Below are positions 1 through 5,115 of a stretch of DNA of 10,175 nucleotides, in pieces. The notes under the pieces are model-generated. The model was not told where the DNA came from and did no database searches. It saw only the letters and a list, made by a program, of their open reading frames with translations. The DNA comes from an uncultured Flavobacteriaceae bacterium. GTDB lineage: Bacteria > Bacteroidota > Bacteroidia > Flavobacteriales > Flavobacteriaceae. Both the position numbers and the translations under genes were made by a program. The stretch's first letter is position 1. The number at the start of each line of letters is the position of its first letter. The DNA lies in NCBI GenBank assembly GCA_945788155.1, contig CALZKX010000165.1, positions 1 to 10,175 of the forward strand, given 5' to 3'.

Positions 1-3
1 TAA

Positions 4-21
4 TTTGCGAGTGCAAATGTA
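4..21. promoter_or_regulatory. Palindrome with leftward -7-like box at the left edge
   Basis: The sequence TTTGC-GAGT-GCAAA (4-17) is an inverted repeat with 5-base arms. The minus strand of 21-14 reads TACATTTG, an exact match to the Bacteroidota -7 consensus TAnnTTTG, pointing to the left out of the window. I see no well-spaced -33 TTTG for it. It may belong to a divergent gene beyond the left edge, or be an operator for the gene that starts at 104. The same arm sequence recurs at 2785 and 3942. The rest of 1-103 shows no gene and no convincing rightward promoter; TAATTTTA at 65-72 is one base from consensus. Confidence 0.3.
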
Positions 22-103
22 ACTATTTTAACAAGAGTTTTAAACACTAAGCGTTACAAATACGTAATTTTATCGTCTAGTTTATAAAACCATCAATCAT
101 TAT

Positions 104-1582
104 ATGAAAATATATATTTCAATTATTACAATTCTAACAATAAACCTGGTTTTAGGCCAAAACTTAACTGCAAAAGTTGTTGATGTTAATAATAATCCTA
201 TTCCATTTGCTACTGTTCAAACCAATAAAAATTCTGGTACCATTACCAACGAAGAAGGTTTTTTTACCATCAATTTAGAAAACGTTCTGTCTAATGAACT
301 TACTTTTAGTTGCATGGGATTTGCATCACGTACAATGTCTATTGATGACATAAAAAATAATAGCGTTATAGTTTTAGAAGAATTTATTGATGAACTAGGC
401 AAGGTTTTTTTGAGTACTACTACACCAAATGCAGATGACATTATTAAGAAAGTAAACAACAATCTTTCAAAAAATTATAACAACGAGAATCAAACTTTTC
501 AATTCTTTCATCGTAATACAGCTTATGCAAATTTTGATAGATTTGAAGCTAAGGTCACAAAAGCATCTGGAATGCGAAGAAAGCAACATGAAGGTGTTAA
601 TAAAAGTTTGGACTCATTAACAGCTCGTATTATTAATAGTAACACTGTTTACTTTCAGGACTATTTAGGTGATTTAATGGTTGAAAACAGAGAAGTAGCA
701 AAACTCAACGTACATAAAGCTACAAGCCTAGTAGATAATAGCAAGAACTTTTCGTTAGATAATGTGCAAACCAAAGCACAAGACTTAATATTAAAGTACT
801 TAGATACAACACTTACCTATAAATTAAAAACTGGCATTATTAAAGTTGAAGACTCACTTTCGTTAAAATCTAATAATGATGAAGATAAAGACAGAGAAAA
901 CGTTTACGATGCAAAAAATCTTAAAGGCGAAACCCATGGTTTATTACACGATACGCAAACCTATGATGACTCTTTTATGAAGAAAATTATAGATACCGAA
1001 TTATACAATTATAAATTTATAGATGTGACAGGTTTTAATGGTGAGTTGGTTTACATTATTGGGTTTGAGCCTAGAAAATCTAAAGCTAAATACGCAGGAA
1101 AACTGTATATCACAGATGAAACGTTTGCTGTGATTAAATTAGATTACGATTTTGGCAAAGGCAAACGAGGTGAAAAATTCAACTTAAAATTATTGTTAGG
1201 TATAAAATATGTTGAAAATATCAACAAAGGCACGATTATTTATCATAGAAATGCAGATAGCACGTACAGCCCTAAATACATTAATCGAGAAGAAGGACGC
1301 TATTTTTATGTAAACAGACCAATTAAGTTTATTGAAAACAGCAGAGGCAAAGATAAAGTTGGTTTTAATTTTCTTATTGAAGGCAGTGCAAAATCAAAAA
1401 AAGAGCTTTTTATAATTAGTAAATCCGTTTTGAATAAAGGCGAGTTCACATCATTCAAAGAACTAGAGGATATCCCTTACCAAAAGTTAAAACAATACGA
1501 TCCTTCCATCTGGAAAGCCTATAATGCCATTGAACCTTTAGAAGAAATGAAGCGTTTTAAGGGTAGTGATGATGAGCAGTAA
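104..1582 (+). CDS. Secreted protein with carboxypeptidase-regulatory-like domain
   Basis: The protein has 492 residues. Residues 1-18 form a signal peptide (Lys-2, a hydrophobic stretch, then a likely cut near LVLGQ), so the product is exported, probably to the periplasm or outer membrane. Residues about 21-93 form a carboxypeptidase-D regulatory-like beta-sandwich, recognised by the sequence of V-V-D, N-P-I-P-F-A-T-V, a T-N-E-E-G-F-F-T-I turn and an F-x-x-M-G-F/Y-x-S strand. The same fold heads SusC-like receptors, but no plug or beta-barrel follows here. The remaining 400 residues are a family-specific region that I know only as uncharacterised in Bacteroidota; it is rich in charged residues and has alternating beta-strand patterns (for example around 300-400). 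The start is fixed by the signal peptide. The gene seems to stand alone; no hairpin terminator is visible right after the stop. Function is unknown; a cell-surface or envelope role is inference. Confidence 0.85.
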   Translation: MKIYISIITILTINLVLGQNLTAKVVDVNNNPIPFATVQTNKNSGTITNEEGFFTINLENVLSNELTFSCMGFASRTMSIDDIKNNSVIVLEEFIDELGKVFLSTTTPNADDIIKKVNNNLSKNYNNENQTFQFFHRNTAYANFDRFEAKVTKASGMRRKQHEGVNKSLDSLTARIINSNTVYFQDYLGDLMVENREVAKLNVHKATSLVDNSKNFSLDNVQTKAQDLILKYLDTTLTYKLKTGIIKVEDSLSLKSNNDEDKDRENVYDAKNLKGETHGLLHDTQTYDDSFMKKIIDTELYNYKFIDVTGFNGELVYIIGFEPRKSKAKYAGKLYITDETFAVIKLDYDFGKGKRGEKFNLKLLLGIKYVENINKGTIIYHRNADSTYSPKYINREEGRYFYVNRPIKFIENSRGKDKVGFNFLIEGSAKSKKELFIISKSVLNKGEFTSFKELEDIPYQKLKQYDPSIWKAYNAIEPLEEMKRFKGSDDEQ

Positions 1583-1597
1583 AAATTTCCGAGTTAG

Positions 1598-1711
1598 CAC
1601 AGAATAAGCAATTACTTAATAGCAGTATCAAATAAACTATTAAAACAGACTTTTGCTATTGCAAAATCTGGATTACCTTATGATGAAAATTTTGTTTCTA
1701 AATTAGTTTAA
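1598..1711 (+). pseudogene. C-terminal remnant of an IS110-family transposase
   Basis: An open frame of 37 codons ends at TAA 1709-1711 and is cut off upstream by TAG at 1595-1597. From 1619 it reads as a typical IS110-type transposase tail: I-A-V-S-N-K-L-L-K-Q, then T-F-A-I-A-K-S-G, then L-P-Y-D-E-N-F. I recognise the N-K-L-L-K-Q-x-F-A-I-A-K-S-G pattern from Bacteroidota IS110 elements, which are normally above 300 residues. The catalytic N-terminal DEDD domain and all upstream sequence are absent: the gene ending at 1582 lies directly before it. There is no start codon or ribosome site, so this is a dead fragment. It marks the gap between the gene at 104 and the ferredoxin as an old insertion site. 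The family assignment rests on about 30 residues recalled from memory. Confidence 0.55.
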
Positions 1712-1903
1712 AAAGACTTGTTTTTTAACTCAGTTCTTTGTTGCCATTTCGTTGTTTATTAGAATTCCATTTATTCTGAGATTTCCGATTTTCAAATTCA
1801 GCTTTTGAGTGAGTAATTCCGCAATATAGTTTTTGGTTTTTACTTTTTATAACTCTTTTGGGTAGTTTTGGAACCTGTTAATCAACTGTAAATTTTGCCT
1901 ATT
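1712..1903. other. Intergenic stretch with a startless coding-like frame
   Basis: This stretch lies between the transposase remnant and the small membrane gene. On the minus strand a 50-codon frame runs from 1877 to a TAA at 1725-1727. It is bounded upstream by TAA 1880-1878 and contains no ATG, GTG or TTG. Its translation is rich in Lys, Asn, Gln and Ser, with a middle reading L-Y-C-G-I-T-H-S-K-A-E-F-E-N. It could be the tail of a broken gene or chance low-complexity sequence. No RNA gene or clear promoter is seen. Confidence 0.3.
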
Positions 1904-2056
1904 TTATCTCGCTTTAAATTGCCCATTCAAAAGTAATGCAATTCCACCTCCAACTAATCCACCTGAAATAAAATCAGTCATATCATTTTCTAATGTAAAC
2001 TGAGCGATAGTTCCAATTATTAATAAGAGTATTCCAAGCATTCTAACTTTGTTCAT
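1904..2056 (-). CDS. Small two-helix membrane protein (50 aa)
   Basis: The frame starts at ATG 2056-2054 and ends at TAA 1906-1904. It encodes 50 residues beginning M-N-K-V-R-M. Residues 6-20 (M-L-G-I-L-L-L-I-I-G-T-I-A) form one hydrophobic helix. A short polar link L-E-N-D-M-T-D-F follows, then a glycine-rich second helix at about 29-44 (I-S-G-G-L-V-G-G-G-I-A-L-L-L), and a basic end K-A-R. The order basic start, helix, acidic loop, Gly-rich helix is what I associate with short hypothetical membrane proteins of Flavobacteriaceae carrying an E-N-D-x-T-D-F-x-S-G loop. A Shine-Dalgarno-like AAGGAA lies 2059-2064 on the same strand, right before the start, which is unusual in this group and supports translation. 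The function is unknown. It is transcribed toward the transposase remnant; no terminator is obvious behind it. Confidence 0.6.
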   Translation of the reverse strand: MNKVRMLGILLLIIGTIAQFTLENDMTDFISGGLVGGGIALLLNGQFKAR

Positions 2057-2347
2057 GTTTCCTTAACTTTTTTGTTCAGCAATTCTGACTAACGTCAAAT
2101 TATAATGTTGATATTCAGTTGTTTAAGATTTTGAGAAATTTCTACAAAATCGTCTCAATTTACATATTTTTTTTCAACGTTAGCAGTAGAAATTAATCTC
2201 GGTTTTCCGTGATGTGGGGAATGAATGCCAACGGTTTAGATATGGTTCTGTTTTAATAAACTATATCGAACGATAAGCGAAGGTAGCTTTAAAATTTTAT
2301 AAAGTCAATAGACTAAGCAACTAACTTATATATTAATAATTAAGTAC
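2057..2347. other. Non-coding intergenic stretch with imperfect inverted repeat
   Basis: There is no credible gene on either strand. The stretch contains an imperfect inverted repeat, CTG(A)CTAACGT at 2085-2095 against ACGTTAGCAG at 2178-2187, enclosing about 80 AT-rich bases. Further right, 2225-2290 (around CCAACGGTTT and CGAACGATAAGCGAAG) resembles the degenerate dispersed repeats often seen in flavobacterial intergenic DNA, judged only by eye. Promoter boxes for the small membrane gene at 1904-2056 should lie here, but I find no exact TAnnTTTG on the minus strand. Confidence 0.35.
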
Positions 2348-2373
2348 AAAAAATCCCAAGCCAAAGCTCAGGA
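2348..2373 (-). terminator. Intrinsic terminator of the ferredoxin gene
   Basis: On the minus strand TCCTGAGC (2373-2366), loop TTTG (2365-2362) and GCTTGGGA (2361-2354) form an 8-bp stem with two G-T pairs. It is followed directly by six T (2353-2348). It sits 30 bases after the ferredoxin stop codon, the expected place for a Rho-independent terminator. Confidence 0.75.
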
Positions 2374-2402
2374 ATTATATATCATTAAAAGTCGATTATC
2401 TA

Positions 2403-2756
2403 CTAATCTTCAGGATGCATAAAGCGCTGTTTTCCTAACAAGGTTTCTTCGCTTTCTACATGATCTTCGTCAGGCACACAACAATCTACAGGGCATACTG
2501 CAGCACATTGTGGCTCCTCATGAAAACCTTTACATTCGGTACATTTATCTGGTACGATATAGTAAATTTCATCACTAACAGGTTCTTGAGCTGCATCTGC
2601 TTCTACTTGTTTGCCATTAGGTAAAACCACACTTCCTTTTAAACTTGTTCCGTCATTATAGCGCCAATCGTCGGCACCTTCATATATAGCAGTATTAGGG
2701 CATTCAGGTTCGCAAGCACCACAGTTTATGCATTCATCTGTAATTATGATTGCCAT
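2403..2756 (-). CDS. 2[4Fe-4S] ferredoxin
   Basis: This is a cytoplasmic electron carrier of 117 residues. The first cluster motif is C9-x2-C12-x2-C15-x3-C19-P, the usual 4Fe-4S pattern. The second is C72-x2-C75-x8-C84-x3-C88-P, with the widened spacing known from Allochromatium-type ferredoxins, and C92-C93 follow. About 50 residues separate the two motifs, far more than in the clostridial type, and the region after C93 is acidic. I place the start at ATG 2756-2754 because M-A-I-I-I-T-D-E-C matches the standard ferredoxin N-terminus. The frame is open to an upstream ATG at 2825, but that extension would run through the promoter at 2795-2826. The gene is divergent from the acyl-CoA reductase and ends in its own terminator. 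The redox partner cannot be told from the sequence. Confidence 0.92.
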   Translation of the reverse strand: MAIIITDECINCGACEPECPNTAIYEGADDWRYNDGTSLKGSVVLPNGKQVEADAAQEPVSDEIYYIVPDKCTECKGFHEEPQCAAVCPVDCCVPDEDHVESEETLLGKQRFMHPED

Positions 2757-2780
2757 AACAATTTTTCTTTTTAGTTTGCT

Positions 2781-2788
2781 TAAATTTG
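2781..2788 (+). promoter_or_regulatory. Candidate -7 box of the acyl-CoA reductase gene
   Basis: TAAATTTG matches the Bacteroidota consensus TAnnTTTG exactly and lies 46 bases before the ATG at 2834, giving an inferred leader of about 40 bases. There is no TTG at the usual -33 distance (around 2757-2761), so the promoter is incomplete by consensus. Confidence 0.5.
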
Positions 2789-2798
2789 CAGCTGCAAA
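2785..2798. repeat. Perfect 14-base palindrome between divergent genes
   Basis: TTTGCAGCTGCAAA is identical to its reverse complement. It includes the last four bases of both the rightward and the leftward -7 box, so anything bound here would cover both promoters. It could be an operator, or simply the result of two face-to-face -7 boxes. Confidence 0.5.
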
Positions 2799-2826
2799 AA
2801 TAAAGCCAAAACAATTCATAACCAAA
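2795..2826 (-). promoter_or_regulatory. Ferredoxin promoter, -33 and -7 boxes
   Basis: On the minus strand TTTG (2826-2823) is followed after 20 bases by TATTTTTG (2802-2795). Both boxes and the spacing fit the Bacteroidota primary sigma factor consensus TTTG-N19-21-TAnnTTTG. Transcription would start near 2788 and give a leader of about 30 bases before the ATG at 2756. The -33 box overlaps the upstream ATG at 2825, which argues against that longer start. Confidence 0.65.
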
Positions 2827-2833
2827 CCTTATA

Positions 2834-3892
2834 ATGAATTTAGAAAAAAGAGTTAATGCCTTTGCCGAATTAGGAAAATTCTTAAACCAATTCTCACAGG
2901 AAAAAATTGAGAAACAAGACAACATTAAACATAATGATTTGTTTTTTGATGGTTTTAAGCATCAACTAAAACTAGCACAAGAACATAACGGTTGGTTTAC
3001 AAACAAAAATGTTTTATTTGCCATTGAAGGTTGGTCTAATCAATTGAATTACAATAACATTAATAAGTGGTTAAAAAAGTATAACTTTAATACTATTGAC
3101 TCAAAGAAAGTTGCCATAATAATGGCAGGAAATATCCCACTAGTTGGGTTTCACGACTTTCTTTCGGTTTTAATTTCTGGCCATCAGGTTTTGGTAAAAC
3201 AGTCTTCAAACGACAAACATTTATTGCCGTTTTTGGCAAAGTATTTAGAGCATATCGAACCATGGTTTAAAAATAAAATAGCTTTTACTGAAGAAAAATT
3301 AGAAGGCTTCGATGCTGTGATAGCTACAGGAAGTGATAATACTGCTCGTTACTTTGAGTATTATTTTAAAGACAAACCTTCAATTATTAGAAAAAATCGA
3401 AATTCGGTAGCTGTTCTTTCAGGAAATGAAACCAAAGAAACGCTGGAGTCTTTATCCGAAGATATTTTTAGGTACTATGGGTTGGGTTGTCGCAATGTTT
3501 CTAAATTGTTTGTTCCAAAAGAGTATGATTTTAAAGGCTTTTTTGAAGCTGTGTATAAATGGCACCCAATTATCAATCAGGCAAAATATGCCAACAACTA
3601 CGATTATAACAAAGCCGTCTATTTAATGAGCGAATTTGAAATGCTTGAAAACGGTTTTTTAATGATAAAGGAAGATCTAAGTTACGCCTCGCCTATCGCA
3701 ACCTTGTTTTATGAGTATTACGATTCAAAAGAGCAATTAAAAGAAAAGTTGAAAATTGACAAAGATAAAATACAATGCATTGTAGCTTCAGGGTTTATGG
3801 ATTCTGAAATCACTTTCGGAGAAACCCAAAGGCCAGAATTATGGAATTATGCAGATGACATTGATACCATTGAATTTTTGTTGAAAATTTGA
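2834..3892 (+). CDS. LuxC-like acyl-CoA reductase
   Basis: The protein has 352 residues and resembles the LuxC / acyl-CoA reductase family within the aldehyde dehydrogenase superfamily, which reduces acyl-CoA or acyl thioesters to aldehydes with NAD(P)H. Visible landmarks are V-A-I-I-M-A-G-N-I-P-L-V-G-F-H-D near residue 95-110, the G-H-Q-V-L-V-K-Q-S-S cofactor-side segment, A-T-G-S-D-N-T-A-R-Y-F, and the likely catalytic cysteine C219 in Y-Y-G-L-G-C-R-N-V-S. It is shorter than the LuxC of luminous bacteria (about 480 residues), mainly at the N-terminus. No luxD, luxE or luxAB is nearby, so bioluminescence is not suggested; the aldehyde or alcohol product is unknown. It is divergent from the ferredoxin and 74 bases upstream of serC. 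The absence of a terminator in between leaves co-transcription with serC possible. Confidence 0.82.
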   Translation: MNLEKRVNAFAELGKFLNQFSQEKIEKQDNIKHNDLFFDGFKHQLKLAQEHNGWFTNKNVLFAIEGWSNQLNYNNINKWLKKYNFNTIDSKKVAIIMAGNIPLVGFHDFLSVLISGHQVLVKQSSNDKHLLPFLAKYLEHIEPWFKNKIAFTEEKLEGFDAVIATGSDNTARYFEYYFKDKPSIIRKNRNSVAVLSGNETKETLESLSEDIFRYYGLGCRNVSKLFVPKEYDFKGFFEAVYKWHPIINQAKYANNYDYNKAVYLMSEFEMLENGFLMIKEDLSYASPIATLFYEYYDSKEQLKEKLKIDKDKIQCIVASGFMDSEITFGETQRPELWNYADDIDTIEFLLKI

Positions 3893-3937
3893 TGACAAAA
3901 TTATCATATTATTAATATTTAATCGGCAATAAATTCA

Positions 3938-3954
3938 GACATTTGCCTAGCAAA
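3938..3954 (+). promoter_or_regulatory. Candidate serC promoter box with palindrome
   Basis: GACATTTG (3938-3945) differs from TAnnTTTG only in its first base. It overlaps an inverted repeat TTTGC-CTA-GCAAA (3942-3954), whose arms are the same as those at 4-17 and 2785-2798. The box is 22 bases before the serC ATG. No clear -33 box is present. Confidence 0.35.
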
Positions 3955-3966
3955 AAAAGAAAACAG

Positions 3967-5031
3967 ATGAAACGACATAACTTTAGCGCAGGACCTAGCA
4001 TCTTACCTCAAGAAGTACTCTTAAAGGCATCCGAAGCTGTCATGGATTTAAACGGAAGCGGGCTATCGCTTGTGGAAATTTCACATAGAAGCAAAGACTT
4101 TGTGGACATAATGGAAAAAGCAAGAACCTTAGCCTTAGAACTTCTAGGATTAGAAGGAAAAGGTTATAAAGCATTATTTTTACAAGGAGGTGCAAGTACA
4201 CAGTTTTTAATGGTAGCATTAAATTTATTGGAAAAAAGAGCTGGTTATTTAAATACTGGAACCTGGAGCCAAAAAGCCATTAAGGAAGCTAAAATATATG
4301 ATGATATTTACGAGGTGGCTTCTTCAAAAAATGCCAACTACAATTATATCCCAAAAGGATATGACATCCCAACAGATTACGATTATTTTCACTTCACATC
4401 AAACAACACCATTTTCGGCACGCAGATGAAACAATTTCCAGATTGTCCAATTCCTATGGTATGCGATATGAGCAGCGATATTTTTTCTAGGCAAATAGAT
4501 TATTCGAAATTTGATTTGATATACGCTGGAGCACAAAAAAACTTAGGTCCAGCAGGAACTACACTTGTGATTGTGAAAGAAGCTGTCTTGGGAAAAGTAT
4601 CAAGAAAAATTCCATCTATGATGGATTACAAAGAACATATAAGCAAAAGCAGTATGTTTAACACACCTCCAGTTTTTGCAGTTTACACATCTATGCTAAC
4701 TTTAGAATGGCTTAAAAACCTTGGAGGCATTGAAGCTATAGAAAAAGAAAATGAAAAGAAGGCACAATTAATTTATTCTGAAATTGATTTAAACCCCCTT
4801 TTTAATGGGTTTGCAACTAAACAAGACCGTTCTATGATGAATGCCACATTTACCTTAGCAAATGAAGATTTAAAAGAAACGTTTGACACTATGTGTGAAG
4901 AAGCTGGTATAACCGGAATAAATGGGCATAGAAGTGTTGGTGGCTATAGAGCATCAATGTATAATGCTTTGCCTTTAAAAAGTGTACAAGTATTGGTAGA
5001 AGTGATGAGCGAATTGGAAAGTAAAGCATAA
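3967..5031 (+). CDS. serC: Phosphoserine aminotransferase SerC
   Basis: This is a cytoplasmic PLP enzyme that converts 3-phosphohydroxypyruvate and glutamate to O-phosphoserine and 2-oxoglutarate, step two of serine synthesis; in many bacteria it also serves pyridoxine synthesis. The 354 residues begin K-R-H-N-F-S-A-G-P-S, the hallmark N-terminus, and length is normal. Further marks are F-L-Q-G-G-A-S-T-Q-F (phosphate and PLP binding), T-S-N-N-T-I-x-G-T-Q, D-M-S-S-D-I-x-S-R, the PLP-binding lysine K191 in A-G-A-Q-K-N-L-G-P-A-G, and the C-terminal G-H-R-S-V-G-G-Y-R-A-S-x-Y-N-A substrate motif. I choose ATG 3967 because family members start at this point; a TTG 24 bases upstream would fall within the promoter-like palindrome. 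It is followed after 84 bases by serA with no strong terminator between, so the two are probably co-transcribed. Confidence 0.96.
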   Translation: MKRHNFSAGPSILPQEVLLKASEAVMDLNGSGLSLVEISHRSKDFVDIMEKARTLALELLGLEGKGYKALFLQGGASTQFLMVALNLLEKRAGYLNTGTWSQKAIKEAKIYDDIYEVASSKNANYNYIPKGYDIPTDYDYFHFTSNNTIFGTQMKQFPDCPIPMVCDMSSDIFSRQIDYSKFDLIYAGAQKNLGPAGTTLVIVKEAVLGKVSRKIPSMMDYKEHISKSSMFNTPPVFAVYTSMLTLEWLKNLGGIEAIEKENEKKAQLIYSEIDLNPLFNGFATKQDRSMMNATFTLANEDLKETFDTMCEEAGITGINGHRSVGGYRASMYNALPLKSVQVLVEVMSELESKA

Positions 5032-5078
5032 AAGGAAGTTGCCATAAAAAAGGGAAACTTATAAATATAAATTAAAAG

Positions 5079-5098
5079 ATTTTCGCTTTTGCGGAAAT
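5079..5098. repeat. Hairpin between serC and serA
   Basis: ATTTTCGC (5079-5086), loop TTTT, GCGGAAAT (5091-5098) form an 8-bp stem with one G-T pair. It resembles the short palindrome 'ttccgcttttgcggaa' often dispersed in flavobacterial intergenic DNA. No T-run follows, so it is not a standard terminator. It ends 17 bases before the serA ATG and could affect mRNA stability or serA translation. Confidence 0.45.
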
Positions 5099-5115
5099 GA
5101 AAATTAAAATTTTTA

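Noticed and set aside
217..462. Minus-strand frame inside the gene at 104
   Set aside because: It lies fully within a gene with a signal peptide and a known domain and has no family features of its own.
1651..1666. Hairpin TTTTGC-TATT-GCAAAA as terminator for the gene ending at 1582
   Set aside because: There is no T-run behind it, the stem is short, and the bases are accounted for by the transposase-tail codons A-I-A-K.
2757..2825. Upstream ATG at 2825 that would lengthen the ferredoxin by 23 residues
   Set aside because: The extension runs through the -33 and -7 boxes and the palindrome, and the resulting N-terminus does not resemble ferredoxins, which start just before the first Cys motif.
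2734..2925. Minus-strand frame spanning the divergent promoter region and the reductase start
   Set aside because: It overlaps two well-supported genes and the promoter and has a Phe/Cys/Lys-rich chance-like composition.
3943..3966. TTG start for serC eight codons upstream
   Set aside because: The TTG is part of a promoter-like box and palindrome, and SerC proteins begin at the ATG at 3967.
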